Shown: piece by piece, positions 24,859-34,235 of the stretch | How positions within the stretch are numbered: the first letter of the stretch is position 1 | Layout: each line of letters starts with the position of its first letter | Assembly (NCBI GenBank): GCA_002493835.1 | Contig: DLAA01000006.1 | Location: 9,402-59,804 of the forward strand | DNA from: Lachnospiraceae bacterium UBA7060 | Lineage (GTDB): Bacteria > Bacillota > Clostridia > Lachnospirales > Lachnospiraceae | Length of the DNA: 50,403 nucleotides | Reading direction: 5' to 3' | Made by a program: the position numbers and the translations under genes | The notes under the pieces: model-generated | What the model saw: the letters and a program-made list of their open reading frames with translations, nothing else | The model's database searches: none | Told to the model about the DNA's origin: nothing

Positions 24859-25974
24859 ATGGGCGTAACTGTTTTTACCATGACACACAAAAAATTTCCG
24901 ACACCGAAGGATCCGGTCTATGTGCCTTTGCAAGTGGGACGGGCAGGAAAAGCAGACCTAGGATATATGGGAGATGACACGGGTGTCAATATTTCGGAAA
25001 AGAATTGTTATTACGGAGAACTGACAGGCGTTTACTGGGTCTGGAAAAATATCAAAACTCCCGATTATGTGGGAATCTGCCATTATCGTCGGTATTTTTG
25101 CACGGAGGAAGGGCGCATTTTGACAGCGGGAGAGTACGAGACGATCTTGTCGGAGTATGACATTATCACCTCCAAGAAGCTGAAGCTGAATTTTTCTTAT
25201 TATGATGGGTATGCCAGTGATTATAATATCCACGATCTGGACGCGGTGGGGGAAGCGATCAGGCAGTTTTATCCCGATTATTATGAGACTTTCTCGGAGC
25301 TTGTGCAGGGAAAGGGGACCTATTTTGGCAATATGATGGTGTGCTCGAAAGAATTATATGATAAGTACTGCGAGTGGCTTTTCGGGATTTTTGAGAAGGC
25401 AAAGGGGCAGATCGACGCCTCCGGGTACGACGATTACCACAAGCGGGTCTACGGATTTATTTCGGAGTTTCTGCTGTATGTCTGGGTCAGCGTGCGGGGA
25501 CTTAAAGTATATGAATGCAAAGTGGGCATGACTGACGAGAAGCGGGAGACGACAGAGACGAAGGAACGGCTGGCGGCTTATTTTGCAAAGAAGGATATTG
25601 CCGGAGCAAAGGCTTATATTCTGTCCTGCCTTGAGCGGCGGCCGGATATTCTGATGGAAGCCTCTGACATTACAGGGGAATTGAAACTGTCTATGCAGGT
25701 GATCGCGGTGTGCGAATTGGAAGACCAGATTTACGGCAGCAGTATTATTGACCGTATGCAGGATTTTGGGGCATTGACAGCCCATTTTCAAAAACTCAAT
25801 GATTTGATTCTTTCCTATAAAGAAGGGGAGACAAAAATGTCTCCCCTTGAAATGGCTTCTTATTTCAAGAGTGAAGGAATCACCCATATTGCCATAGAAG
25901 CTTCCGCTAGATTGTTCTGTCCGCCGGAGGAGGCACGTCAGCTGACGGAGGCGATGACAGCCGGCGTCCAGTGA
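24859..25974 (+). CDS. DUF4422 family glycosyltransferase
   Basis: A 371-aa cytoplasmic protein. The N-terminal ~230 residues match the DUF4422 family of capsule or exopolysaccharide glycosyltransferases: FTMTHKKFPTP start, VQVGRAGKADLGYMGDDTG-type nucleotide-sugar segment, the ELTGVYWVWKN and VGICHYRRYF motifs, then ISEFLLYVWV. The C-terminal ~130 residues are helical and not recognised. GAGGAAACG precedes the ATG. It is not part of an obvious capsule cluster, but UDP-sugar genes follow within 5 kb. Acceptor and donor sugar are unknown. Confidence 0.8.
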   Translation: MGVTVFTMTHKKFPTPKDPVYVPLQVGRAGKADLGYMGDDTGVNISEKNCYYGELTGVYWVWKNIKTPDYVGICHYRRYFCTEEGRILTAGEYETILSEYDIITSKKLKLNFSYYDGYASDYNIHDLDAVGEAIRQFYPDYYETFSELVQGKGTYFGNMMVCSKELYDKYCEWLFGIFEKAKGQIDASGYDDYHKRVYGFISEFLLYVWVSVRGLKVYECKVGMTDEKRETTETKERLAAYFAKKDIAGAKAYILSCLERRPDILMEASDITGELKLSMQVIAVCELEDQIYGSSIIDRMQDFGALTAHFQKLNDLILSYKEGETKMSPLEMASYFKSEGITHIAIEASARLFCPPEEARQLTEAMTAGVQ

Positions 25975-26064
25975 AAGGCGGCGAAGAGGTGTACCTGACG
26001 GCGGAGGATAAAAGAGCAACGGCCGACGCTGGACAGCGGTGAGATGCCTGTGGGGCTGATACGC

Positions 26065-27480
26065 CTATTGCGGTATGTCGGGCTTTGTGACAAAGCCATC
26101 CCGCTTTTCCAGAAATTGCAGTTCTTTGTCTGTGGTATACCGGAAAAGGCAGCTGTATTCCTTTCTTCCAGTGAGTCCGTCGCCCGACCCGTCGTCATAA
26201 AACTCCGTGTACAGGACGGCGATCTCTGTCAGGCCGTCCGAGGGATCGCTGTCGTAGAGGGCGTAAGAGGTGTCGAGGTAAATGTTGTCTTTGTTGTCTC
26301 CGAATTGTTCTCCGATTACTTCGCCCCAGTCCGTGCCGTCAATATAGTAAGTGTACTTGGAAGAGCCATCGTCTGTGTTGAAAATCAAACCATAGAAGGC
26401 GAGCTGTTCATCGACGCCATCCCCGTTTAGATCAAAGCTGTAGTCGGGTGTGCTGTCCACAACAGGCTCTCGAGTTTCCGGGTCATACTTGGTGATATAG
26501 TAGCGCTCTGTCACAAAATTGCCATTGTAACGGTACTCTTCTTTCATTCCTATATCATAGGCCTTTTCGTAGGGGATCCGGAAATAAATTTCGCCGGAGG
26601 CGTAGGGGCCGAGTACGTAAGGATCACTCATAAAAGAGAGGCCGCTCTGGGTGAAAATCCATGCTCCTCCTTCAAAGAGAGCACTGTCCAGATCATCCTT
26701 GGAGGGTTCGAAAAGGCGGTCCTTGTAGGCTGGACTTTCTGCCTGGTTTACAATATAATCGAGAGCCGTGGCGTGAAAGGCAGCATAGTCTTCCGATAGA
26801 TCGTCAAGGCTGATCAACTCTCCTGTCCTTATATCATAGTTTTTTCCGACAGAGCCGTAGTTTCCGTGGGCGCCGCCCATATAACTGTAGTAGGTCATTT
26901 CCAGGGAGAGCATGGCATCGTCCATACGAGTCACAGCCGCAGTAAGGCTTTCTGAATAGCCAGAGTCAGGAAACCAGCCGCCGTTTTCGTCGGCTTTGCT
27001 GTCTTCGTAGTCAGATTTCGCCCACTCTGCGTTCTCTTCGCTATCGGAAGGGGATGGGTTATAATATGCCTCAATATCAGCATTGATTTTTGCGGCAATG
27101 TCCTCAGCACCCTCGATGGCGACGACAGGCATACTCACATCTCTGGTGAGAACCAGGGCGCCGTCATCGGCTTTGATCTCGTCGCTGGTTTCCCGAAAAG
27201 TGACAGATACGGGAGAGGCAGAAGTGTTTTCGCCTGATTCCCCTGTGCCATCAATTGTGACACCTGTGTCAGATTCTGCGGATCCGCTGATATCGTCCGG
27301 ATTCACGATGTTTTCTGCATTCTCATTCGTTTCCGCTGTTTCGGTTCCGGTCTCGCTGTCAGACTGGGAGCTGTCAGGTGTTTCCTGCCCGGAAGGGGCT
27401 GTGTTGTCTGCGCCGCAGGCGCCTGTTGAGAGCGCCAGCAGAGAGGCAGTAAGCAGTATAGAAAGCTGTTTTTTCTTCAT
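26065..27480 (-). CDS. lipoprotein with DUF4163/DUF3298 (RsiV-like) region
   Basis: Surface lipoprotein of 471 aa: signal with lipobox TGAC near residue 22, a Ser/Glu/Thr-rich linker (about 25-95), then a DUF4163-DUF3298-like pair (about 100-330), as in the extracellular part of RsiV anti-sigma factors. Here there is no TM or cytoplasmic anti-sigma segment. Near the C-terminus DLNGDGVDEQL forms an EF-hand or dockerin-like Ca2+ loop. Start set at the ATG ending at 27480 (MKKKQLSILL), preceded by AAGGAG on the minus strand. The intact DUF3298 proteins can bind lysozyme or wall polymers; function here is unproven. It is convergent with the glycosyltransferase gene. Confidence 0.8.
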   Translation of the reverse strand: MKKKQLSILLTASLLALSTGACGADNTAPSGQETPDSSQSDSETGTETAETNENAENIVNPDDISGSAESDTGVTIDGTGESGENTSASPVSVTFRETSDEIKADDGALVLTRDVSMPVVAIEGAEDIAAKINADIEAYYNPSPSDSEENAEWAKSDYEDSKADENGGWFPDSGYSESLTAAVTRMDDAMLSLEMTYYSYMGGAHGNYGSVGKNYDIRTGELISLDDLSEDYAAFHATALDYIVNQAESPAYKDRLFEPSKDDLDSALFEGGAWIFTQSGLSFMSDPYVLGPYASGEIYFRIPYEKAYDIGMKEEYRYNGNFVTERYYITKYDPETREPVVDSTPDYSFDLNGDGVDEQLAFYGLIFNTDDGSSKYTYYIDGTDWGEVIGEQFGDNKDNIYLDTSYALYDSDPSDGLTEIAVLYTEFYDDGSGDGLTGRKEYSCLFRYTTDKELQFLEKRDGFVTKPDIPQ

Positions 27481-27593
27481 AATTTTTCTCCTTGTAATTA
27501 TTGTTGCTTTGTGATGCGGATAGTATACCACAAAACAAAGAGAACAGGGGAAAAATTTATGCACTGGTTCTATAAAATCTACCACTTTATCTA

Positions 27594-27622
27594 TTGAGTC
27601 AAAAACTGCCCCGTGTTAGAAT
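27594..27622 (+). promoter_or_regulatory. sigma-A type promoter for the UDP-sugar pyrophosphorylase gene
   Basis: TTGAGT (27594-27599), 17-base spacer, TAGAAT (27617-27622). The distance to the start codon (about 60 bases) allows a short leader. Confidence 0.6.
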
Positions 27623-27687
27623 AAAAACAATACACAGAGGTGCATTATATATGATATGAAAGTAATACGTTCAGAAATGGAGGAAAC

Positions 27688-28914
27688 ATGAATTATCAGG
27701 AGGCGTACAAAAAGCTGGAAAAATACGGACAGCTTCATGTGCTGAAATACTACGATGAGTTGGATAATGAGGGGCGGGAGGCGCTGCTAACCCAGATAGA
27801 ACAGACAGACTTCTCTGTACTCGCCCTTTGCAGGGAGAAGGAGACGCTGAATCCCCGTGGGAAGATTGAACCGATTGGTGTGATGCAGCTTGCTGAAATT
27901 GATGAAAAGCGGGAGGAGTATACCAGGATTGGGTTGAACGCCATCAGGGCAGGCAAGGTGGGAGCGGTGCTTTTGGCGGGCGGCATGGGTACGAGACTGG
28001 GCTCAGACGCGCCAAAGGGAGTTTATAATATCGGGCTGACAAAGGATGTGTTCATTTTCCAGCGTTTGATTGAAAATCTGATGGATGTGGTGCGTGAGGC
28101 GGAAACTTGGATTCCACTCTATGTGATGACTAGTGACAAGAATCATGACGCAACTGTCAGTTTTTTTGAGGAGAAGAAATATTTCGGCTATAATGCAGAT
28201 TATGTGACTTTTTTCATGCAGGATATGGCGCCAGCTTCCGACTATGAAGGAAAAGTATACATGGAGGCAAAAGATAAGATTTCCACTTCCCCCAACGGAA
28301 GCGGCGGCTGGTTTTTGTCCATGATGAAATGTGGTGTGGCGGAGAAAATCCGTCAAGCGGGCGTGGAGTGGTTAAATGTGTTCGCGGTGGATAACGTGCT
28401 GCAGCGCATTGCAGACCCCTGTTTTGTGGGTGCGACGATCGATTCGAACAGTGCAGCGGGGGCAAAAGTGGTAGCGAAAAATGCGCCGGATGAAAAGGTG
28501 GGGGCGATGTGTCTGGAAGACGGCAGACCATCTATTGTGGAGTATTATGATATGACGCCGGAGCTGATGGAGGCGAAAAATGATAAGGGAGATCCAGCCT
28601 ATCATTTTGGCGTGATTTTAAATTATCTTTTCCGCGTGAGGGATCTGGTAGATATTGTGGCGAGAGAACTGCCTCTCCATATTGTGGAGAAGAAAATTCC
28701 TTATTTGAATGAGCAGGGAGAGCTTGTCAAACCTAAGGAGCCCAATGGTTACAAGTTTGAACAGCTGGTGCTTGATATGATACACGAATTGGATTCATGT
28801 CTTCCCTATGAGGTAGTCAGAGAGAGGGAGTTTGCGCCGGTCAAGAATAAGACAGGTATTGACTCTGTGGAGAGCGCGCGGGTTTTGTGTCAGAAAAATG
28901 GGATCGAATTGTAG
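27688..28914 (+). CDS. UDP-sugar pyrophosphorylase (UDPGP type 1 family)
   Basis: Nucleotidyltransferase of 408 aa that makes a UDP-sugar from UTP and a sugar-1-phosphate. The family includes eukaryotic-type UDP-GlcNAc and UDP-Glc pyrophosphorylases. The nucleotide-binding loop LLAGGMGTRLGSDAPKG lies at about residues 93-110. Downstream, NVFAVDNVLQR is the UDP-binding segment, and a substrate loop (NGSGGW) is present. GGAGGAAAC precedes the ATG, and a promoter is visible upstream. With galE 184 bases downstream it could feed UDP-glucose/galactose or UDP-GlcNAc/GalNAc into wall or exopolysaccharide synthesis. The exact sugar is not decidable by eye. Confidence 0.87.
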   Translation: MNYQEAYKKLEKYGQLHVLKYYDELDNEGREALLTQIEQTDFSVLALCREKETLNPRGKIEPIGVMQLAEIDEKREEYTRIGLNAIRAGKVGAVLLAGGMGTRLGSDAPKGVYNIGLTKDVFIFQRLIENLMDVVREAETWIPLYVMTSDKNHDATVSFFEEKKYFGYNADYVTFFMQDMAPASDYEGKVYMEAKDKISTSPNGSGGWFLSMMKCGVAEKIRQAGVEWLNVFAVDNVLQRIADPCFVGATIDSNSAAGAKVVAKNAPDEKVGAMCLEDGRPSIVEYYDMTPELMEAKNDKGDPAYHFGVILNYLFRVRDLVDIVARELPLHIVEKKIPYLNEQGELVKPKEPNGYKFEQLVLDMIHELDSCLPYEVVREREFAPVKNKTGIDSVESARVLCQKNGIEL

Positions 28915-29097
28915 TGCAATAGATAGGGCAGTGCCATTTAACATTTGCCATCTTACATTTTAGCACGGCTCAAAGCATATAACATATCGACAGCTTTACT
29001 TAACATTCATGTATTGAATATATGGGAAATGCAATGTAGACTGAAATTATAGGCAGAACAAAAATTATATTTCTAAAACGAAAGGCGGGTGCAGGGT

Positions 29098-30114
29098 ATG
29101 GCAATTTTAGTGACAGGCGGAGCGGGGTATATTGGCTCTCACACAGTGGTGGAGCTGCAAAATGCTGGTTATGACGTGGTGGTGGTTGATAATTTATCAA
29201 ATTCCAGTGAGAAATCCCTTGAGAGGGTGGAGAAAATTACAGGAAAAGCAGTGAAATTTTACAAAGCGGATATTTTGGACAGGGAAGCGCTTGAAAAGAT
29301 TTTTGCAAAAGAACAGATTGATTCTTGTATCCACTTTGCGGGTCTTAAGGCAGTGGGTGAATCTGTGCAAAAGCCCTGGGAGTATTATGAAAATAATATC
29401 GCGGGGACTCTCACGCTGGTGGACGTAATGCGTAAGAATCATGTGAAGAATATTATCTTTTCTTCATCGGCGACGGTGTATGGAGACCCTGCTTTTATTC
29501 CCATTACGGAGGAGTGCCCGAAAGGACAGTGTACGAACCCTTACGGATGGACGAAGTCCATGCTCGAGCAGATTCTGACAGATATCCAGAAGGCAGATCC
29601 TGAATGGAATGTGATTCTGCTGCGCTACTTTAATCCCATCGGCGCGCACAAGAGCGGTACGATCGGCGAAAATCCGAACGGGATACCTAACAACCTTATG
29701 CCGTATATCACTCAGGTGGCAGTTGGCAAACTGAAAGAGCTTGGCGTATTCGGTAACGATTATGACACGCCGGACGGCACGGGCGTGCGTGATTATATCC
29801 ATGTGGTAGATCTGGCGGCGGGCCATGTAAAAGCGCTTAAGAAGATTGAGGAGAAAGCGGGACTTTGTGTTTACAATCTGGGAACCGGCGTGGGTTATAG
29901 CGTACTCGATATCGTAAAGAATTTTGAGGAGGCTACCGGTGTGAAGATTCCTTACGTAATTAAGGAAAGACGTGCGGGCGACATTGCCACTTGTTACGCC
30001 AACGCAGATAAGGCAAAAAAAGAGCTTGGCTGGGAGGCACAATACGGCATCAAAGAGATGTGCGCGGATTCCTGGAGATGGCAGAGCAACAACCCGAACG
30101 GGTATGAGGATTAA
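29098..30114 (+). CDS. galE: UDP-glucose 4-epimerase
   Basis: Interconverts UDP-glucose and UDP-galactose (possibly also the N-acetyl forms) with bound NAD+. The 338-aa short-chain dehydrogenase fold has GGAGYIGSH at residues 8-16, SSSATVYG, and the catalytic YGWTK (Tyr-x3-Lys). The C-terminal substrate loop GVGYSVLDIV is typical of GalE, and the length is standard. Start at ATG 29098; GGCGGG lies about 10 bases upstream. The upstream gap shows no clear terminator, so read-through from the pyrophosphorylase gene is plausible. A strong terminator follows. Confidence 0.94.
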   Translation: MAILVTGGAGYIGSHTVVELQNAGYDVVVVDNLSNSSEKSLERVEKITGKAVKFYKADILDREALEKIFAKEQIDSCIHFAGLKAVGESVQKPWEYYENNIAGTLTLVDVMRKNHVKNIIFSSSATVYGDPAFIPITEECPKGQCTNPYGWTKSMLEQILTDIQKADPEWNVILLRYFNPIGAHKSGTIGENPNGIPNNLMPYITQVAVGKLKELGVFGNDYDTPDGTGVRDYIHVVDLAAGHVKALKKIEEKAGLCVYNLGTGVGYSVLDIVKNFEEATGVKIPYVIKERRAGDIATCYANADKAKKELGWEAQYGIKEMCADSWRWQSNNPNGYED

Positions 30115-30139
30115 AATTGATCGATTGAGAAAGCATAAA

Positions 30140-30180
30140 ATAGGCGCAGACGGGTAATTATTCTGCGCCTATTTTTTTTC
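30140..30180 (+). terminator. intrinsic terminator after galE
   Basis: ATAGGCGCAGA (30140-30150) pairs perfectly with TCTGCGCCTAT (30162-30172) around an 11-base loop, followed by TTTTTTT. Confidence 0.92.
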
Positions 30181-30220
30181 TATAGGAAGTTGCGACAGTG
30201 TAAACTATTAGGGAGAATGC

Positions 30221-30874
30221 TTAGATGACATATAAGTACATGAAGATAAAATGACACACGCTTCCGCCCATCACAAACAGATGGAAGATTTCATGAGAGC
30301 CAAAATTTTTGTGTTTTGCATTGAAGACTGGCAGTTTCAGTGCGTAGATGACGCCGCCTATCGTGTAGATGATGCCTCCTGCGAGAAGCCACAGGAAAGC
30401 GCTGCGAGACAGGGTATGCCACAGCGTGCCAAACACAGCAAGGCAGGCCCAGCCCATAGCAATGTAGAGCAAGGAGGAAAACCATTTCGGACAGGTGATC
30501 CAGCAAATATTAATGACCATTCCGATGATGGCGATTCCCCACACGACTGTGAGTAATGTGTAACCAAGCCTGCTGCCGAGGACAATAAGGCAGACGGGCG
30601 TGTAGGAGCCTGCGATCAGCACAAAGATCATCATGTGATCCAGTTTACGGAAAATTTTTAAGATATTGTCTTTTACGGTGATGCTGTGGTAGATCGCGCT
30701 TGCACCGTAGAGCGCTGCCATACTGCCGATAAAAACAGCCATGGCGATAAATGCGACATGGTCCGCGTCGGTGGCGGTCTTCACCATCAGGGGTGTTGCC
30801 GCGATGATAGCCATCATCATGCCAATAAAGTGGGTGATGGCGCTTCCTGGTTCACGAATAGTAATCTGCATCAT
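30221..30874 (-). CDS. hemolysin III family membrane protein (PAQR/YqfA type)
   Basis: Integral membrane protein of 217 aa with seven predicted TMs. It has the conserved polar residues of the PAQR/hemolysin III family: EPGSAITH in TM1, ASAIYHS, KLDH at a TM start, and SHEIFHLFV in the last TM; these His and Asp residues bind metal in the hydrolase-like core. The minus-strand start at 30874 has GAGGAG 5-10 bases upstream; the ATG three bases on is equally possible. It is convergent with galE. Bacterial members are often called hemolysins, but their physiological role is unsettled. Confidence 0.88.
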   Translation of the reverse strand: MMQITIREPGSAITHFIGMMMAIIAATPLMVKTATDADHVAFIAMAVFIGSMAALYGASAIYHSITVKDNILKIFRKLDHMMIFVLIAGSYTPVCLIVLGSRLGYTLLTVVWGIAIIGMVINICWITCPKWFSSLLYIAMGWACLAVFGTLWHTLSRSAFLWLLAGGIIYTIGGVIYALKLPVFNAKHKNFGSHEIFHLFVMGGSVCHFIFMYLYVI

Positions 30875-30949
30875 ATCAACTCCTCTTTAAAATTTCTGCC
30901 TATCGCTTTTGATAGGAGATATTAATAATAAGATATAGAATGAATAACT

Positions 30950-30980
30950 GTTATATGTAGTTTTAAAAACTACATATAAC
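30950..30980. repeat. 31-base near-perfect palindrome
   Basis: GTTATATGTAGTTTT (30950-30964) and AAAACTACATATAAC (30966-30980) are exact reverse complements around a single A. It lies 3' of the small minus-strand gene and upstream of the hemolysin III gene. It could be an operator, a cruciform, or a bidirectional terminator lacking a T-tail. Confidence 0.6.
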
Positions 30981-31134
30981 ATAATACGATACTACTACTT
31001 AGAATGTGCAAAGTCAAGAAGTTTATGTATTGGATTTATAAATGTTTTAAGATTTTATTACAGATAGATGATGAAAGACGGGCAGATGAAAAATCGGGGA
31101 TTGTGAGGGGAATCCTGCGCAAAGGCTGATGCCT

Positions 31135-31401
31135 TTAATCTTCCTCGATGACGTGGATTTCCAGATAATCAAAAGGAATTTCCTCTATAAAGCTGTCCTG
31201 GGTAAAACGGGCTTTACTGTGGCGCTTAAATTCCGATACGGTGGATTCCAGCCAGATGGGCTTTCCCAGATCGAATTGCAGGCAGACCTCATCTATTGCG
31301 TCAAAGACTTTATGTGTACGGGTTTCCTCCCTCGTATCCTCGATGACGGTGTCTTTTATCATGCGATTGTTTTTCCATTCCTTTGCCCAAAGACGAAACA
31401 T
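31135..31401 (-). CDS. small conserved protein of unknown function (88 aa)
   Basis: Product not assigned to a named family. It is compact, acidic at the C-terminus (EIHVIEED), with MFRLWAKEWKNN at the N-terminus and a central TRTHKVFDAIDEVCLQFDL; no signal or TM. Strong translation signals (AGGAGAAAAACT before the ATG on the minus strand) and a well-formed protein composition argue for a real gene. Homologous short proteins are, to my knowledge, frequent in Lachnospiraceae, with no function recorded. It stands alone. Confidence 0.75.
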   Translation of the reverse strand: MFRLWAKEWKNNRMIKDTVIEDTREETRTHKVFDAIDEVCLQFDLGKPIWLESTVSEFKRHSKARFTQDSFIEEIPFDYLEIHVIEED

Positions 31402-31541
31402 AGTTTTTCTCCTCCTTTTCTTACTCCACTATACAAAGTCTGGTGTTAAAAGTAAAGTTGTAATTCAGGCTTGCGGTGGTTTTTGCTCTAATCAGGCAAT
31501 TCATTCTTCTATATTTTACACGGTAATGTTATACTTGACTC

Positions 31542-33341
31542 ATGGAAAAAAAGGAAAAAAGGGAATATATTCGGAAATTGAGCATATATATATTTTTGGC
31601 GGAAAATAAGAGGCTTCTCGCCTTTGCCTTTCTCTTTGGAGAGCCGCTTGCGGTTTCTTTTGTGCTGGGATGGCGGCTTGTTCTTCGTGGGACTGTGTTT
31701 GGGAGTGGAAATACGATATTCGCACTCGCAGGGAATTTTCTGTTGTTCCTATTGGAAACTGTTTGTCTGGCTATACCTGCAACGGTGTTCGCTGCGCTTG
31801 TTTTGCGTGGAAGACAGCGAAAGGATGAGGGAAAATCCGGAGGCAGAGACAGCAGACGGCTGGGGAGAGCAGATAATAAGCGTCCGGCATGGCAGATATG
31901 GCTGTTTCATGGGGCTGTGATATTCCTTTGCTGGATACCTGTTTTTCTGGCGTACTATCCGTCTGTGTTTGCCTATGATGCGGAAGGGCAGCTTTATCAG
32001 GTAATTGCCGGGGATTACAGCACACATCATCCTCTTTTGCATACTCTATTTTTGGGAGCCTTTTTCCGGCTGGGCGGCGCGCTCGGCTCATACTCTCTGG
32101 GGATGGCCATACACTCTATTGCACAGATGTTGTTGATGGCAGTCTCTTTTGGGTGGGTCTTGTCCTATCTGTATCAAAGGAGAACGCCCCGCTGGCTGCG
32201 AATTCTCTTGTTGATTTTTTACGCAGTTTTTCCGGCTAACTCTGTGCTTGCTTTGAGCACTACGAAAGATGTGCTGTTTTCGGCGCTGGTTCTGCTTTCT
32301 ACCGTATGCTTTTACCAGATGGCATGTGATGGGAATTTGTGGATAGACAGAAGAAAAAGGGGAGCCTGCATTTTTTTTGCAGTGCTCATGCTGCTATTCC
32401 GAAATAATGCGGTGTACGCTTTTGCAGCTGGCGTGCCAGTCTCATATATGTGCCTGGGGAAAAGACGGCAGGATACAGAGGCCCAAAACGGCGGCGGCAG
32501 AGCGCTCCGAAAAGGATATCTACGCATGACACTGCTTATATTGGTGTTGTTTGGTGTCTGCTCCTTCGTATTAAAGGCTGTCACGCATGCGCAGAGCGGC
32601 AGTCCTAGGGAGATGCTGAGTGTTCCTCTGCAGCAGATGGCGCGCACAAGGGTTGCAGCGGAAGAGGAGATTGAACCATCCCTGCGGCAGGAGCTGGAGA
32701 AGTATCTTTCTTCGGAATGGGTTTTTGCAGCATATGATCCACATCTGGCGGACCCGGTAAAAAATCGCGCTGTGATACACGACGATCCTGCGGGGCTGAT
32801 CAGAACATGGATCCGGCTGGGGCTTGGGCATCCTGCTATTTATGTGGATGCTTTCCTGGATAATTCTCTTGGGTTATGGTTTTTGCAGGATACTTCCCAT
32901 GCACAAGTTTATGGGATCGGAACGGAGAGCGGCTTCGGCTATCTCTCTACAGATAATCGGACCATGCCGGCAGGCTGTGAAATCGTGGAACACAGTTTCC
33001 TTCCTGGTCTGCGCAGCTTTATGGAAAAGATTGTATCCGATAATGAATACAATAAAATACCTGTGGTCAGGATTCTTTTTTCGCCCGCCCTGTATTGCTG
33101 GATGTTATATTTTTATATTGTGGCGGCATTATACGAGAAAAGATATCGGGAACTGTTCCCCGCCGTGTTTCTTGCGGCCTATTATCTGACACTCCTGTTT
33201 TCTCCGACGGTGCTGGTTCGATATAGCTATCCATTGATGGTGACAGTCCCCGCCATATTAGCCTGCTTTGCATTCGGAGAGAATTCTGAGAAAAGTGAAA
33301 ATATACAACAAATTATTAAAAGAAAAGAAAATTTTGTCTAA
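31542..33341 (+). CDS. DUF6020 family polytopic membrane protein
   Basis: A 599-aa protein with about 12 hydrophobic segments. An extracytoplasmic loop follows TM4 (FLAYYPSVFAYDAEGQ... with HHPLLHT), and a large loop lies between about residues 350 and 500. This architecture resembles the GT-C fold of polyprenol-dependent glycosyltransferases, and the YDAEGQ/HHP motifs are typical of DUF6020. Donor and acceptor are unknown. The ATG at 31542 has no clear ribosome binding site; GGAAAAAAGGG begins just inside, so a start slightly downstream is possible. The frame ends 68 bases before the alarmone synthetase. Confidence 0.75.
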   Translation: MEKKEKREYIRKLSIYIFLAENKRLLAFAFLFGEPLAVSFVLGWRLVLRGTVFGSGNTIFALAGNFLLFLLETVCLAIPATVFAALVLRGRQRKDEGKSGGRDSRRLGRADNKRPAWQIWLFHGAVIFLCWIPVFLAYYPSVFAYDAEGQLYQVIAGDYSTHHPLLHTLFLGAFFRLGGALGSYSLGMAIHSIAQMLLMAVSFGWVLSYLYQRRTPRWLRILLLIFYAVFPANSVLALSTTKDVLFSALVLLSTVCFYQMACDGNLWIDRRKRGACIFFAVLMLLFRNNAVYAFAAGVPVSYMCLGKRRQDTEAQNGGGRALRKGYLRMTLLILVLFGVCSFVLKAVTHAQSGSPREMLSVPLQQMARTRVAAEEEIEPSLRQELEKYLSSEWVFAAYDPHLADPVKNRAVIHDDPAGLIRTWIRLGLGHPAIYVDAFLDNSLGLWFLQDTSHAQVYGIGTESGFGYLSTDNRTMPAGCEIVEHSFLPGLRSFMEKIVSDNEYNKIPVVRILFSPALYCWMLYFYIVAALYEKRYRELFPAVFLAAYYLTLLFSPTVLVRYSYPLMVTVPAILACFAFGENSEKSENIQQIIKRKENFV

Positions 33342-33365
33342 AATAGATATTTAGAAAGGAAAATG

Positions 33366-33374
33366 TGGTATAAT
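33366..33374 (+). promoter_or_regulatory. extended -10 promoter of the alarmone synthetase gene
   Basis: TATAAT at 33369-33374 is preceded by TG-rich TGTGG. No good -35 lies 17 bases upstream. A start near 33381 leaves a leader of about 28 bases to the chosen ATG at 33409. Confidence 0.55.
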
Positions 33375-33408
33375 CTCAATAGATGTAATGGACTGGGGGA
33401 TTCTTGCA

Positions 33409-34059
33409 ATGGAAGTAATTGTAGACAGAGAAAAAGATGGAGATATTGATAGTTGGAAGGAAGTCCAGCTGATTTATAATTCCGCTCTGAAACAGATTTC
33501 CACGAAATTAGAGATTTTAAACGATGAATTTCAGCACGTGCACAGATACAATCCGATAGAACATATCAAATGGAGGATTAAGACGCCGGAGAGCATTGTC
33601 AAGAAGCTGAAAAAGCACGGTTATGAGTCTACCATTGACAATATGGTACGCTATGTCAACGATATAGCGGGAATTCGCGTAATTTGTTCCTTCGCGTCTG
33701 ATATTTATCAGATTGCGGAGATGATCAGCAATCAAAGTGACATACGTGTCATTTCTGTGAAGGATTATATTGTAAATCCGAAAGCCAGCGGTTATAAGAG
33801 TTATCATATGTTGGTAACGGTTCCGGTTTATCTTTCGGATAGAATTGCCGACACGAAAGTGGAGATCCAGATCCGTACGGTAGCGATGGATTTTTGGGCC
33901 AGTCTGGAGCATAAGATTCATTATAAATTCGAGGGAAATGCACCGGAGCATATCAAAGAACAGCTTGTGGAATGTGCACAGATGGTTTCGGCTTTAGATG
34001 CAAGGATGATGTCACTGAACGAGGAGATCCTACATATCGGGCGGACGGAAGAGGACTAG
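33409..34059 (+). CDS. small alarmone synthetase (GTP pyrophosphokinase, RelQ-like)
   Basis: Synthesises (p)ppGpp from ATP and GDP/GTP in the stringent response. The 216-aa protein has only the synthetase domain, with no HD hydrolase, TGS or ACT parts: HIKWRIKTPESIVKKL (ATP/GTP contact), NDIAGIRVIC, KDYIVNPKASGYKSYHM (pyrophosphoryl acceptor loop) and VEIQIRT, with DFWASLEHK closing it. Length and motifs fit RelQ/YjbM small synthetases. Start at ATG 33409 behind GGGGGA; the ATG at 33388 is in frame but unsupported by a ribosome binding site. The stop codon lies inside the terminator hairpin. Confidence 0.9.
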   Translation: MEVIVDREKDGDIDSWKEVQLIYNSALKQISTKLEILNDEFQHVHRYNPIEHIKWRIKTPESIVKKLKKHGYESTIDNMVRYVNDIAGIRVICSFASDIYQIAEMISNQSDIRVISVKDYIVNPKASGYKSYHMLVTVPVYLSDRIADTKVEIQIRTVAMDFWASLEHKIHYKFEGNAPEHIKEQLVECAQMVSALDARMMSLNEEILHIGRTEED

Positions 34060-34078
34060 AACAGTCCTCTTCTTTTTG
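34048..34078 (+). terminator. intrinsic terminator overlapping the alarmone synthetase stop
   Basis: GAAGAGGACT (34048-34057) pairs perfectly with AGTCCTCTTC (34063-34072) around AGAAC, followed by TTTTT. The last codons and the TAG are part of the left arm and loop. Confidence 0.92.
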
Positions 34079-34129
34079 TTTTGTATAAATGTGTATAAAA
34101 TAGAGAAAAAAGTCCGTAACATGAGGAGT

Positions 34130-34155
34130 GCCCAGGTACCTTTCGGCACCCGGGC
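34130..34155 (+). other. hairpin in the spacer downstream of the alarmone synthetase gene
   Basis: GCCC-GGTACC (34130-34140) pairs with GGCACC-GGGC (34145-34155) with two mismatches around TTTC. No T-run follows, so it is not an obvious terminator. Function unknown. Confidence 0.4.
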
Positions 34156-34235
34156 TATTATGAAAAAATTTATCTATGTGTGCAATAATTAAACGACATC
34201 CTGTTCTGTTTTGTATGAATTAACTATACAACTTA

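Noticed and set aside
34130..34155. Hairpin after the alarmone synthetase gene as a second terminator or known riboswitch
   Set aside because: It has no T-run and no match to a riboswitch consensus I can recall; kept only as an unexplained hairpin.
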